Assembly (NCBI GenBank): GCA_037446115.1
Contig: JBBIJF010000031.1
Location: forward strand, 1 to 49,687
Length of the DNA stretch: 49,687 nucleotides
Direction: 5' to 3'
From: JANWXD01 sp037446115
Lineage (GTDB): Bacteria; Acidobacteriota; Terriglobia; Bryobacterales; Bryobacteraceae
In this document: one piece after another, positions 14,329 through 22,479 of the stretch
How the letters are laid out: each line of letters starts with the position of its first letter
Position numbering within the stretch: position 1 is the stretch's first letter
Made by a program: the position numbers and the translations under genes
The notes under the pieces: model-generated
Seen by the model: only the letters and a program-made list of their open reading frames with translations
What the model was told of the DNA's origin: nothing
The model's database searches: none

Positions 14329-16745
14329 AGACCACCAGCGCGGATCTGCTCGAGTTCGGCGCGCTCAAAGAGCTGCTGAGCCGGTACATCGAAAGCAGCC
14401 TGGGACGCCACGAGCTGGCCCGGATGGCGCCTACCAGCGACCGCGCCGAGGCCGAGAGCCGCCTGGCCGATGCTGCCGAAGCGATCGCCTACACCCAGGC
14501 CGCCGCTCAACCCCAGCCGCCCACTCGCGGAGCCGCAGTCCGCCTCCGGTTCGACTCGCTGGTGGATCCGAGTAAGTCTCTGCATAAGTTGGGGATCGAG
14601 GGCGCCTGTCTGGAGGCAAAGGAGATCTATGAACTCACCCATCTGCTCGCCCGGGCCGTCGAGATCCGGCGCCTGCTCGCCGCCTGCAGTGCGCGCTTTC
14701 CGCGCCTGGCGGCCAAGGCGCGAGCCATCGCCGAATTCAGTCCGCTGGTGGCGGATCTGGCCGGAAAGATCACCCCGGAAGGCGAGGTCGTCGACGAGGC
14801 GAGCCCCGCCTTGACACGCTTGCGGCGCGACATTGACCGCCAGCGTTCGCTCGTGCAGGAGTCGCTCGAACGGTTCCTGCGCCGCCACCGAGAGGAGGGG
14901 GTCCTCCGGGAAGAGTTCGTCACGATCCGCAACGGGCGGTTTGTGATCCCGGTCGTGGCCGGGCGGCAGCACCGCCTGGAGGGCGTCGTGCACGGCTCAA
15001 GCGGCAGCGGCCATACGTTTTTCCTGGAACCGCTCGAGACCATCGAATTGAACAACGAACTGGTCCGCCTGCTCGAGGAGGAACAGCGCGAGGTGCACCG
15101 CCTCCTGCGCGAGATGACCGAACGCCTCCGGGCCTACGCCCCGGCGATCCAGGCCGCGGTGGAGGTTCTGGGAGCACTCGATCTGCTGTTTGCCATCGCG
15201 CGCTTCGCGGTGGACTTCGGTTGCACGGTGGCGCGCTTCAGCCCGCCGGAGGCGCCCCGGCTTCGCTTGTCCCAGGCTCGTCATCCGTTGCTCGAAGACG
15301 TGCTGCGACGCCACGGCCGGCGCGTCGTACCTCTGAGCCTGACGCTCGAAGGTGACTGCCGCACGTTGCTCATCAGCGGGCCGAACACGGGCGGAAAGAC
15401 CGTCGCTCTCAAGACGGTGGGGCTGGTGGCTCTGATGGCCCAATCCGGCTTGCCGGTGCCTTGTGCCGAGGCCGAACTGCCGCTCTTCCACCAGATCCTG
15501 GCGGACATCGGCGACGCACAATCCATCCAGGAGAGCCTCAGCACGTTTTCGGCGCACGTCACCCGGGTGCGGCAAATGCTGGAAGCCCTCGGTCCGGACT
15601 CGCTGGTGCTGCTCGACGAGCTTGGGCGGGCCACGGATCCCGAGGAGGGAGGGGCCTTTGGTGCCGTAATACTGGAACGGTGCCGTGCCAGAGGGGCTTT
15701 TACTCTGGCTTCCACACACCTCCTGGCGCTCAAGATTTACGGCGCCACTACACCGGGGGTGCTCAACGCCGGCATGGGCCTCGACGCGTCCACGCTGGAG
15801 CCGACCTACCAGCTGTCCGTGGGAGCGCCCGGCAAGTCGGCGGGACTGGAGATCGCCCGGCGGCTGGGATTACCGGAAGAGCTGATCGAGGCAGCACGAC
15901 AGCGCCTCGGGACGCGGGAGCGCGATCTGAGCCGCTTTCTCGACGAGTTACACCGGCGCCTCGAGGAGCTGGAACGGCTCCGAAAAGAGCTGGAGCAGGA
16001 CAAGCGCGCGCTGGCCGCACAGCAGAAGTCCTTGGCGGAGGAGTGGCGCCGCCGGGAGGCACGGAAACTCGAGGAGCTCGAGCGCCGGTGCGAGGCGGCG
16101 CTCCAGCGTTTTGAGGCACAGGCGCGCGAAGCGATCGAGCACCTTGTGCGGGACGCCGGGGCGAAGCACGCGCCTGCGGCCGTGCGCCGCATCTCTGCAA
16201 TAAAGCGCGAACTCGGTGAAGAGGTCGAAGCAACGCTCCGCGGGGCGCGGGAGGAGGCGACGCCGGCCGCCCAAGTCCACGAAGGGGCCTCCGTGCGGCT
16301 CCGGAGCTGGCCCGGCCCGGCGCGCGTGCGCCGCCTCCTGCCGCATGAGCAGGTGGAGGTCGAGGCGGGCGCCGTCCGGCTCCGCGTGCCCGTCAGTGAC
16401 GTCGTCGAGGTGCTGCCCGAGCCCGAAACGCCGGGGTCGTCCACGGGCATCCGTTTTCACCCTGCCCCGGGGCGCGAAAGCTGGGACAAGGCCGAGATCC
16501 GCGTCATTGGCGAACATGCCGAGGAGGCGCGCGCCCGGGTCGAGAAGTTTCTGGATGACGCTGTGCTGGCCGGACTGCGGCGCGTACGCATCGTGCACGG
16601 GCATGGAATGGGTGTGCTGCGGGGAACCATCGCCGACTTGCTCAACGAAAGTCCTCACGTCGCGCGCTTCTATCCTGCCGACCCGATGGAAGGCGGCGCC
16701 GGAGTGACCATCGTAGAGCTTCGGGGCGGAGACGAGCCACAATGA
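14325..16745 (+). CDS. mutS2: Endonuclease MutS2
   Basis: This 806-residue protein has a start fixed by an ATGA overlap with the Nudix stop. A MutS-type core (lever and clamp helices) occupies the first ~340 residues. The ATPase has Walker A ISGPNTGGKTVALKT, then Walker B SLVLLDELGRATDPEEGG and the ASTHL switch. A long charged coiled coil follows (about residues 520-640). The C-terminal Smr endonuclease domain is complete (VRIVHGHGMGVLRGTIADLL, then GGAGVTIVELRG). MutS2 lacks the mismatch-recognition domain of MutS. It acts on branched DNA to suppress recombination and, in some bacteria, on collided ribosomes. Length and motifs are normal. It overlaps the DUF123 gene by ATGA, forming a tightly coupled unit. 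Confidence 0.97.
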   Translation: MKTTSADLLEFGALKELLSRYIESSLGRHELARMAPTSDRAEAESRLADAAEAIAYTQAAAQPQPPTRGAAVRLRFDSLVDPSKSLHKLGIEGACLEAKEIYELTHLLARAVEIRRLLAACSARFPRLAAKARAIAEFSPLVADLAGKITPEGEVVDEASPALTRLRRDIDRQRSLVQESLERFLRRHREEGVLREEFVTIRNGRFVIPVVAGRQHRLEGVVHGSSGSGHTFFLEPLETIELNNELVRLLEEEQREVHRLLREMTERLRAYAPAIQAAVEVLGALDLLFAIARFAVDFGCTVARFSPPEAPRLRLSQARHPLLEDVLRRHGRRVVPLSLTLEGDCRTLLISGPNTGGKTVALKTVGLVALMAQSGLPVPCAEAELPLFHQILADIGDAQSIQESLSTFSAHVTRVRQMLEALGPDSLVLLDELGRATDPEEGGAFGAVILERCRARGAFTLASTHLLALKIYGATTPGVLNAGMGLDASTLEPTYQLSVGAPGKSAGLEIARRLGLPEELIEAARQRLGTRERDLSRFLDELHRRLEELERLRKELEQDKRALAAQQKSLAEEWRRREARKLEELERRCEAALQRFEAQAREAIEHLVRDAGAKHAPAAVRRISAIKRELGEEVEATLRGAREEATPAAQVHEGASVRLRSWPGPARVRRLLPHEQVEVEAGAVRLRVPVSDVVEVLPEPETPGSSTGIRFHPAPGRESWDKAEIRVIGEHAEEARARVEKFLDDAVLAGLRRVRIVHGHGMGVLRGTIADLLNESPHVARFYPADPMEGGAGVTIVELRGGDEPQ

Positions 16746-17245
16746 CCGCAGCCCCGGGCGCGCAGGGAGCCGTGGCGGCGCGGGCAATCGCGCATGCCGC
16801 TTCCGTTTTACCGCCTGAGCCGGGAACATACGCGCTTGTGCTCGATTGTCCCCGGAGCTGCACGGTGACCGTAGGGCGGCTCGGGCGTCTCCGCTTTCCC
16901 GCGGGTTACTACGTCTACGTGGGAAGCGCTCTCGGTCCGGGAGGACTTCGGGCGCGCATCCTGCACCACCTCGCGGCTGCACGTAAGCCATGGTGGCACG
17001 TAGACTACCTGCGGGCCCGTACGATTCCGGTTGAGGTGTGGTACCGCATCGGCCCGGTACGGCGGGAAGATCTGTGGGCTTCGGCGCTAGGAGAAGCGGC
17101 GGACGTCTGTGTGGAACGCTTCGGCAACACGGATTGCCGCTGCGCCTCCCACCTGTTCCACTTCCGCCGGCCGCCCGATTTGCGCTGCCTGCTGCGCGAG
17201 CCCCTTAGTGTCTTCCGTCCCGGCACTCAGCCGCGCACCAGGTAA
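16742..17245 (+). CDS. DUF123 / GIY-YIG-like (Uri superfamily) protein
   Basis: This 167-residue protein overlaps the mutS2 stop by four bases. Residues about 28-130 match the DUF123 (COG1833) pattern: PGTYALVLDCPR, RFPAGYYVYVGSALGPGGL, LRARILHHL and KPWWHVDYLRA, then CVERFGNTDCRCASHLFHF with several conserved Cys/His. DUF123 proteins are distant relatives of GIY-YIG nucleases; the YYVYVGSA segment corresponds to the YIG strand. Coupling with mutS2 suggests a role in DNA repair or recombination control, which is inference. The last 19 bases overlap the convergent oxidoreductase gene. The N-terminal 25 residues are alanine-rich and may be dispensable. Confidence 0.85.
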   Translation: MTAAPGAQGAVAARAIAHAASVLPPEPGTYALVLDCPRSCTVTVGRLGRLRFPAGYYVYVGSALGPGGLRARILHHLAAARKPWWHVDYLRARTIPVEVWYRIGPVRREDLWASALGEAADVCVERFGNTDCRCASHLFHFRRPPDLRCLLREPLSVFRPGTQPRTR

Positions 17246-20200
17246 ACTCTGCTGTCGTAGAACACAGCGCTTCCGCCGACCACGTCGCTCAGGGGTGAGC
17301 GCAGGTACGGATCCACATACATAGCAGCGTTGGCATGGATGCCGGTCGCACGGCGCGGGTCCGCGGGGATCACGGTTCCATCCACGACGAGATCCTCGGC
17401 CCCGTAGGACCAGTGGCCCCAGCCCAGATCGAAGCTGATCACTCCCAGCCGGATCCGGCCGGTGAGGCGGACGCGGCCGCGCAGCGGCTTGCGGGCCCCA
17501 TGACCGAGATTCCAGGCGCCCTCGGGACTGCTCGCCGAGAGCACGGTCACCCAGTCTCCGTCGCGCAGCCCTAGCTGGGCGGCGTCGCGCGGGTTCATGT
17601 AGATCACGTTTTCCGGAGCGATGTGGGTCAACCAGTAGTTTGAGATGGTGCGGCTCTTGGTGGCAAGAATATTCCGGTTCGTAATGAGAGAGAGTACGGC
17701 GCCCTTGTGCTCCAGCGGCCGGCCCAGGGCATCTGAAACCGGAATGTAAGTGGCGATGCCCTTCATATACTCGCCCGTCATGGAATTGCGGGTCGTGGCG
17801 GGTTTTTCGTAGTACAAATTCACCAGTTTGCCGTACTTGGCACGCACCAGTTCGCCTGTCCAGGCATATTCGTACGGCCACCACCGGCCCCCGCGGTTGA
17901 GCACGTAAATCACCTTGCGCCACCACTCGGGCCCCACGACGGAGGCCCAGCGCTCCGCGTCAAACACCGAGCGCGGCAGGTGCCTGCGCGCTTCCAAAAA
18001 GATCGCCACCTCCTCGTCACTGGCGTCCGGGCACACGTCCGACCCGGTGCTCGAGTCGCCGAAAGCGATGTTGGCCACCATGCGCAGGTAGTAGTCCTCC
18101 GGGCGGCGGAGATCTCCTGCACCGAAGCCCCCCGGGCCGAATCCCGGCAGCCCCAGCCGCTCGGCAATGGCCAGAAACACGGCTTCCATCGAGATGGGCA
18201 TCTCCTCGCCGTAAACACGCACCACCTCGTTGGGCGAGGCGATCGCCGGCTGGCGGACCGGGGAAACGCGATGCACGATGGAGGGATGCGTGCGGTGGAA
18301 TTCCCACCGCTCCAGGTAGGTTAGGTCCGGGAAGATGTAGTCGGCATAGCGACTTGTCTCTCCCACAATGATGTCGGAGCACACAAACAGCGGGATCTTG
18401 TCTGTGTCCGTCAGAATCGGGATGAGTGAGTGTCCGGCGGGGAGAGCATAGACGGGAGACCCCATGTAAAGGAATAACGCTTTGATGGGATACGGGTAGG
18501 CATCGCCTGCCGAGGGAATGACTTCCTGATACACATCACTGGCGAGGGGATACCACGGCCGTTTGGCGGGATAGCCCGCAAAGATCGTGCTTTGCTCGTA
18601 ACTGGCGCCCCCGCGGATGATGTCAATGCCGAAGGGTGTGAGGCGGGCCGGGTGGCTGCTGAGTTGAAACGGACGGCCCGCACCGCCGGTCTCTCCGTAC
18701 GCGCCTCCGCCGTACACCAGGCCGCCTTTCCAGTCGAAATTTCCCACCAGCAGATTCAGCGCGCCGAGCGTGGCCAGGACGTTGTAAAAGCCGTTGGTGT
18801 GCTGGGAAACCCCGCGGTGGATCTCGACCACAGCACGTTTGCCGTGGGATGTAAACTCGCTGGCGAGTTCCACGATGTCCGCCACCCGCACGCCGGCGAT
18901 CTCCGCCCATTCCCAGAGGGTGTACCGGGAGGCCTCCTCGTAGAGCAGCTGCATGGCGGACTTGACCCGGATGCCGTTGATGGTCGTGTCCACGAACAAA
19001 TCCCCCTCGGCGGGATTCGCGGCATCGTCGGACTTGAAGGCCACGGGCACGCCGCCGCGGAGGCACACGAACGTGTCGGCGTCGCCGCCCAGGCCGATCT
19101 CGCCCGCCCGCAGAAAGGCGCCACCGGAGCCATCCGGCCGGATCTTGACGAGCCAACTAGCGTTGGTCCACGTGGGCTCTCCGTCCGAAGCGGCCGCCGC
19201 ACGGTTACAATTCTCCAGGTAGCGCCGGTCATAGCGCTCGTTCTCGATGATCCAGCGGATCATCGCCATGGCGAGGGCGGCGTCCTCGCCCGGTTTTACG
19301 GGAACCCACTTCCAGGCTTTGGCGGCAATTCGGGAATGCCGCGGGTCCACAACTGCGATCTTCAGTCGGCCGCTGGCCAATCCGCGGGTGATCTTGGGAG
19401 TCTTCAGGGGCGGGCCGTAGTTGCCGTCGAGCACGTTGGCGCCCCAGTAGATGATGAATTCCGCATTGGTTGTGTCCGCCATCCAATAGGCTTTGGCGCC
19501 CCCGGTCCACTTCCCTCCGCTGGGCTGATCCGACATGGATTTGCCCGCAAAATAGATCGAGCCCTGGCATACTGTCGTGTGACCGTGAGCGTTGACCGAA
19601 CCGAAACTGTCCCGCACGAAGCGCAGGAAGAAATCCTGGCGGCCTGCTTTCAGACGCCCCCAGAGGAAAACGAACTGGTTGTTCTTCGGGCCGAAGTCGG
19701 GATGCTCCGGATCGATCAGCTTATCGAGATGGTCTTTGTATTTCTCTTTAAACTGCGCCACCGTGAGCTTGTTGCTCTGCAGCAGCGTCACGTCGGCAGC
19801 CATTTCTCGGCACAGTCCCGGATCCCGCAACGCATATAGTTCCCGCAATCCGGTAACCGTCTTGCCGCCGTCCTGTGGAAACAGCACGCCGCCTTCGACG
19901 ATTTCCGTAATGGCCTGGTCGAACGGAATCGTCACCCATTTGTTTTCGCCGCGCTTTCCGGCGCGCTTGAGGACCCGAGTAATCCGGTATGGATCGTACG
20001 CCGTCTGAATACCGGCCTGCCCTTTCGGGCACAGACACCCGGTCAGCCTCGCCGCCTGCGTCACGGGCGTCGTCCAGTCAATATGGGGATCCATGGTGCG
20101 CGGCGCGTACGGATTGCCCTCAATCTTCACCGCGAGGCCGTCCTGAATGCGGACTTTGATTTCGCAGCCGGTGTTACACTGCAGGCAGGTCGTGTAGATA

Positions 20201-20370
20201 TAGTCAGAAGCCCGAACGGGGCTGCCTGCCGCCGATCGTTCGGTTGCCTGGAGCGCGGCAGCCAGCCAGGCACCGCCGAGCAGTGCTCCGCCGGTCAGGA
20301 ATTCGCGCCGCGCACATGGTCCGGGCCCATCGGGTTTCGGGTTAGCGACGACATGAGTTTGCTCTTGCAT
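17227..20370 (-). CDS. Molybdopterin bis-MGD oxidoreductase, tetrathionate reductase TtrA-like
   Basis: I use the ATG at 20370 because a GAGGAGGG box precedes it; the product has 1,047 residues. A twin-arginine signal (ARREFLTGG) sends it to the periplasm. The [4Fe-4S] site follows (TCLQCNTGCEIKV ... GCLCPKGQ). The molybdenum-binding region includes GHTTVCQGSIYFAG, with a cysteine that would ligate Mo, and the cofactor-binding end LGLRDGDWVTVLSASSPEGA. Length and the cysteine arrangement place it near TtrA, SrdA and arsenate reductase ArrA. The electron acceptor (tetrathionate, arsenate, selenate or another sulfur/metalloid compound) cannot be settled. The partner Fe-S subunit lies 11 bases upstream; no membrane anchor (TtrC/NrfD) is present nearby. 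Its end overlaps the DUF123 gene convergently. Confidence 0.88.
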   Translation of the reverse strand: MQEQTHVVANPKPDGPGPCARREFLTGGALLGGAWLAAALQATERSAAGSPVRASDYIYTTCLQCNTGCEIKVRIQDGLAVKIEGNPYAPRTMDPHIDWTTPVTQAARLTGCLCPKGQAGIQTAYDPYRITRVLKRAGKRGENKWVTIPFDQAITEIVEGGVLFPQDGGKTVTGLRELYALRDPGLCREMAADVTLLQSNKLTVAQFKEKYKDHLDKLIDPEHPDFGPKNNQFVFLWGRLKAGRQDFFLRFVRDSFGSVNAHGHTTVCQGSIYFAGKSMSDQPSGGKWTGGAKAYWMADTTNAEFIIYWGANVLDGNYGPPLKTPKITRGLASGRLKIAVVDPRHSRIAAKAWKWVPVKPGEDAALAMAMIRWIIENERYDRRYLENCNRAAAASDGEPTWTNASWLVKIRPDGSGGAFLRAGEIGLGGDADTFVCLRGGVPVAFKSDDAANPAEGDLFVDTTINGIRVKSAMQLLYEEASRYTLWEWAEIAGVRVADIVELASEFTSHGKRAVVEIHRGVSQHTNGFYNVLATLGALNLLVGNFDWKGGLVYGGGAYGETGGAGRPFQLSSHPARLTPFGIDIIRGGASYEQSTIFAGYPAKRPWYPLASDVYQEVIPSAGDAYPYPIKALFLYMGSPVYALPAGHSLIPILTDTDKIPLFVCSDIIVGETSRYADYIFPDLTYLERWEFHRTHPSIVHRVSPVRQPAIASPNEVVRVYGEEMPISMEAVFLAIAERLGLPGFGPGGFGAGDLRRPEDYYLRMVANIAFGDSSTGSDVCPDASDEEVAIFLEARRHLPRSVFDAERWASVVGPEWWRKVIYVLNRGGRWWPYEYAWTGELVRAKYGKLVNLYYEKPATTRNSMTGEYMKGIATYIPVSDALGRPLEHKGAVLSLITNRNILATKSRTISNYWLTHIAPENVIYMNPRDAAQLGLRDGDWVTVLSASSPEGAWNLGHGARKPLRGRVRLTGRIRLGVISFDLGWGHWSYGAEDLVVDGTVIPADPRRATGIHANAAMYVDPYLRSPLSDVVGGSAVFYDSRVYLVRG

Positions 20371-20381
20371 CTCGACCCTCC

Positions 20382-21305
20382 TCAGGAGTGGCACCCAACA
20401 CAGTCAACGTGGACGGCTTGCGGCATGGATTCCTCGAAGTAAATGACACGCGGCTTGAGCCCCAGATTCTGATGCCGGCTGAAGATCCGCCGGCCCTGGG
20501 TGATCTCGTGAATCAGGCTGGAAGGGTTGTTGGCGTTGCCGAAATACATGGCGCCTCCGATGCAGGTGGCGACACACGCCGGCAGCATCCCGGCCTCGAG
20601 GCGGTGGGCGCAGAAGGTGCACTTGCGCGCCGTGTCTTTGAGCGTGGTGGTTTCTGGGTCGCGGGTGTAGCTCTTGCCGTATTCGAGAAACCGCCGTTTC
20701 TCGTAATCCTGTTGCGCCGGGGTTGTTTGGGTGAAGGTCCTTCCGTCGTCCACATGAATCGCTTTGACGGGGCAAGCAGCCGCAGCCGCCATGGCGTACG
20801 GTCCCTTGAGTACGTCCAAATTGAACTCCACAATCCCATCGGGCCGCTTGCGGATCATCCCCAAGGGCACCACCTTGGCACACGGCGGGTCGTCACACTG
20901 CAGGCAATTGATGGGCTTGAAGATAGCCCACTGACGGGAGCCGAGGGACATCTCTTTCTGAATCACACGCCGGATGCTGCCGTTCGGACCCGTGGGGATC
21001 TCGGCGCGGCAAGCCACCGTGCACGCGTCGCATCCGATGCACTTGCGAGTGTCCACAACCATGAGCCAGCTCGGCGTCTGCCCGCTTGCCAGGGTTTGAT
21101 CCAGATCCTGCTGCATGCGCAGCAGCTCCTCGCCCCGGGGAAGACTGGAGGGGGGAGGAAGCGGCGCCGCCCGCGCCAGCCTCGACTGCAACGCCTTCAG
21201 GCCCGCCCAGGTGCCGGTCAGCCCGGAGCCGAGGCTTGCCAGCAGGTGGAAAAACCGCCGCCGCGAGGAACTACCGGATCCGGATAACGCAGGATTCAGA
21301 GCCAT
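20382..21305 (-). CDS. 4Fe-4S electron-transfer subunit (TtrB-like) with C-terminal CXXCH
   Basis: The ATG at 21305 (GGAG box upstream) gives 307 residues. A twin-arginine signal (SSRRRFFHLLASLGSG) is near the N-terminus. Cysteine motifs for four Fe-S clusters follow: CIGCDACTVACRAE, CLQCDDPPCAKVVP, the AACPVKAI site and CTFCAHRLEAGMLPACVATC. This is the build of the DmsB/TtrB/NrfC subunits that relay electrons to a molybdenum subunit, and the catalytic gene follows directly. The unusual point is the last nine residues, HVDCVGCHS, which contain a CXXCH motif that would bind a c-type haem in the periplasm. It has a clear sigma-70 promoter (21335-21363) with a palindrome over the -10. Confidence 0.9.
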   Translation of the reverse strand: MALNPALSGSGSSSRRRFFHLLASLGSGLTGTWAGLKALQSRLARAAPLPPPSSLPRGEELLRMQQDLDQTLASGQTPSWLMVVDTRKCIGCDACTVACRAEIPTGPNGSIRRVIQKEMSLGSRQWAIFKPINCLQCDDPPCAKVVPLGMIRKRPDGIVEFNLDVLKGPYAMAAAAACPVKAIHVDDGRTFTQTTPAQQDYEKRRFLEYGKSYTRDPETTTLKDTARKCTFCAHRLEAGMLPACVATCIGGAMYFGNANNPSSLIHEITQGRRIFSRHQNLGLKPRVIYFEESMPQAVHVDCVGCHS

Positions 21306-21331
21306 GGCGAAACTCCGTTTAAGATTAACAG

Positions 21332-21363
21332 ATGATATTATCATAAATTGACGTCCGTGCCAA
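21332..21363 (-). promoter_or_regulatory. Promoter of the molybdoenzyme operon with palindrome over the -10
   Basis: On the minus strand TTGGCA (21358-21363) and TAATAT (21335-21340) are 17 bases apart, about 30 bases before the ATG. A perfect 13-base palindrome ATGATA-A-TATCAT (21332-21344) covers the -10 and could be an operator. Confidence 0.6.
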
Positions 21364-21482
21364 GCATCCATCACGCGAGTGGAAGCGAGCTCCTCAGGCG
21401 CCCGTAGCGCGACTCGCGCCTGCTGCCGGAGCACCCGCGGCCCTTTTCAGCTAGACTCTGTTATGTCCGCGATGCCGTCGTC

Positions 21483-22403
21483 TTAGAATTCATCCCCACG
21501 GTACAAGTGGCGAACCCACTGCTCGTAGCCGTTGTACATCAGCGTGGGGCGGCGTTCCATGGTGGGAATGACCCGCTCAAAGGCCTGGGACCAGCGCGGG
21601 TGCGCGCGGTTGGGATTGACGTTGGAATAAAAGCCGTACTCCTGTGGCGCCACGCGGCTCCAGAATGTCCCGGGCTGCTTGGCGACGAACTCGATTCTCA
21701 CGACGGACTTGATGCTCTTGAATCCGTACTTCCAAGGGATAACCAAGCGAACCGGCGCGCCGTTTTGCTTGGGAAGCGGCTTGCCGTAGAGCCCGGTGGC
21801 CACGAACGTCAAAGGGTTTGCCGCCTCATCCATGCGCAACCCTTCAAAATACGGCCACGGATACCACGGGGCCTGCGACATGCCCGGCATCTCCTTGGGC
21901 CGGCTTACGGTGACAAATCGAACAAAGCGCGCCTCCGGTTTCGGCTCCACTTCTCGGATCAGGGCCGTGAACGGGAACCCCGTCCAGGGGACCGCCATGG
22001 ACCATGCTTCCACGCAGCGGAAACGGTAGAGACGCTCCTCCAGGGGCATGCGCCGCAGCAGGTCGTCCAGATCCAGAACCTGCGGTTTGGCGACCAAGCC
22101 GCGGATTTCGATTCGCCAGGGGTGTACCTGAAACGCCGCGACTTTCCGTTTGACGGCTGCTTTGTCCTCCGGATCAAATTCGTAAAAATTGTTGTAACTG
22201 GTCGCAGCCCACTCCTCAGTGATGGGCCGGTCCAACGTGAACTCCGCGTTTCTGCGTGCCGGGTACGGGTTCGCCGCAAGTCCCAGAGCGGAGCCGCCCA
22301 AAATGCCGGCGGCGTGAAGCCACTGACGGCGGTTCAAGTAGACGCGTTCCGGAGTAGCCTCGCGCTCCGGAATTTCCCAGCCCCGGCGAATTCGTACTAG
22401 CAT
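21483..22403 (-). CDS. msrP: Protein-methionine-sulfoxide reductase catalytic subunit MsrP
   Basis: This 306-residue protein starts at ATG 22403 after an AGGGG box. A twin-arginine signal lies at about residues 25-45 (LNRRQWLHAAGILGG). The sulfite-oxidase-like molybdopterin domain includes the Mo-binding cysteine in YRFRCVEAWSMAVPWTGF and the typical PWKYGFKSIKSVVRIEF. MsrP repairs oxidised methionines of periplasmic proteins and normally takes electrons from the haem membrane protein MsrQ. No msrQ gene is next to it here. It lies 177 bases from the TtrB-like gene on the same strand but upstream of it, with that gene's own promoter in the gap. It is divergent from the FAD oxidoreductase. Confidence 0.93.
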   Translation of the reverse strand: MLVRIRRGWEIPEREATPERVYLNRRQWLHAAGILGGSALGLAANPYPARRNAEFTLDRPITEEWAATSYNNFYEFDPEDKAAVKRKVAAFQVHPWRIEIRGLVAKPQVLDLDDLLRRMPLEERLYRFRCVEAWSMAVPWTGFPFTALIREVEPKPEARFVRFVTVSRPKEMPGMSQAPWYPWPYFEGLRMDEAANPLTFVATGLYGKPLPKQNGAPVRLVIPWKYGFKSIKSVVRIEFVAKQPGTFWSRVAPQEYGFYSNVNPNRAHPRWSQAFERVIPTMERRPTLMYNGYEQWVRHLYRGDEF

Positions 22404-22479
22404 GGTATCGCCCCTCTCTTCCCCTCGATCGTAGCACGGCGCGTGCCGAAGGAGGCCCCCGATCGTCTATCATGAAAAC

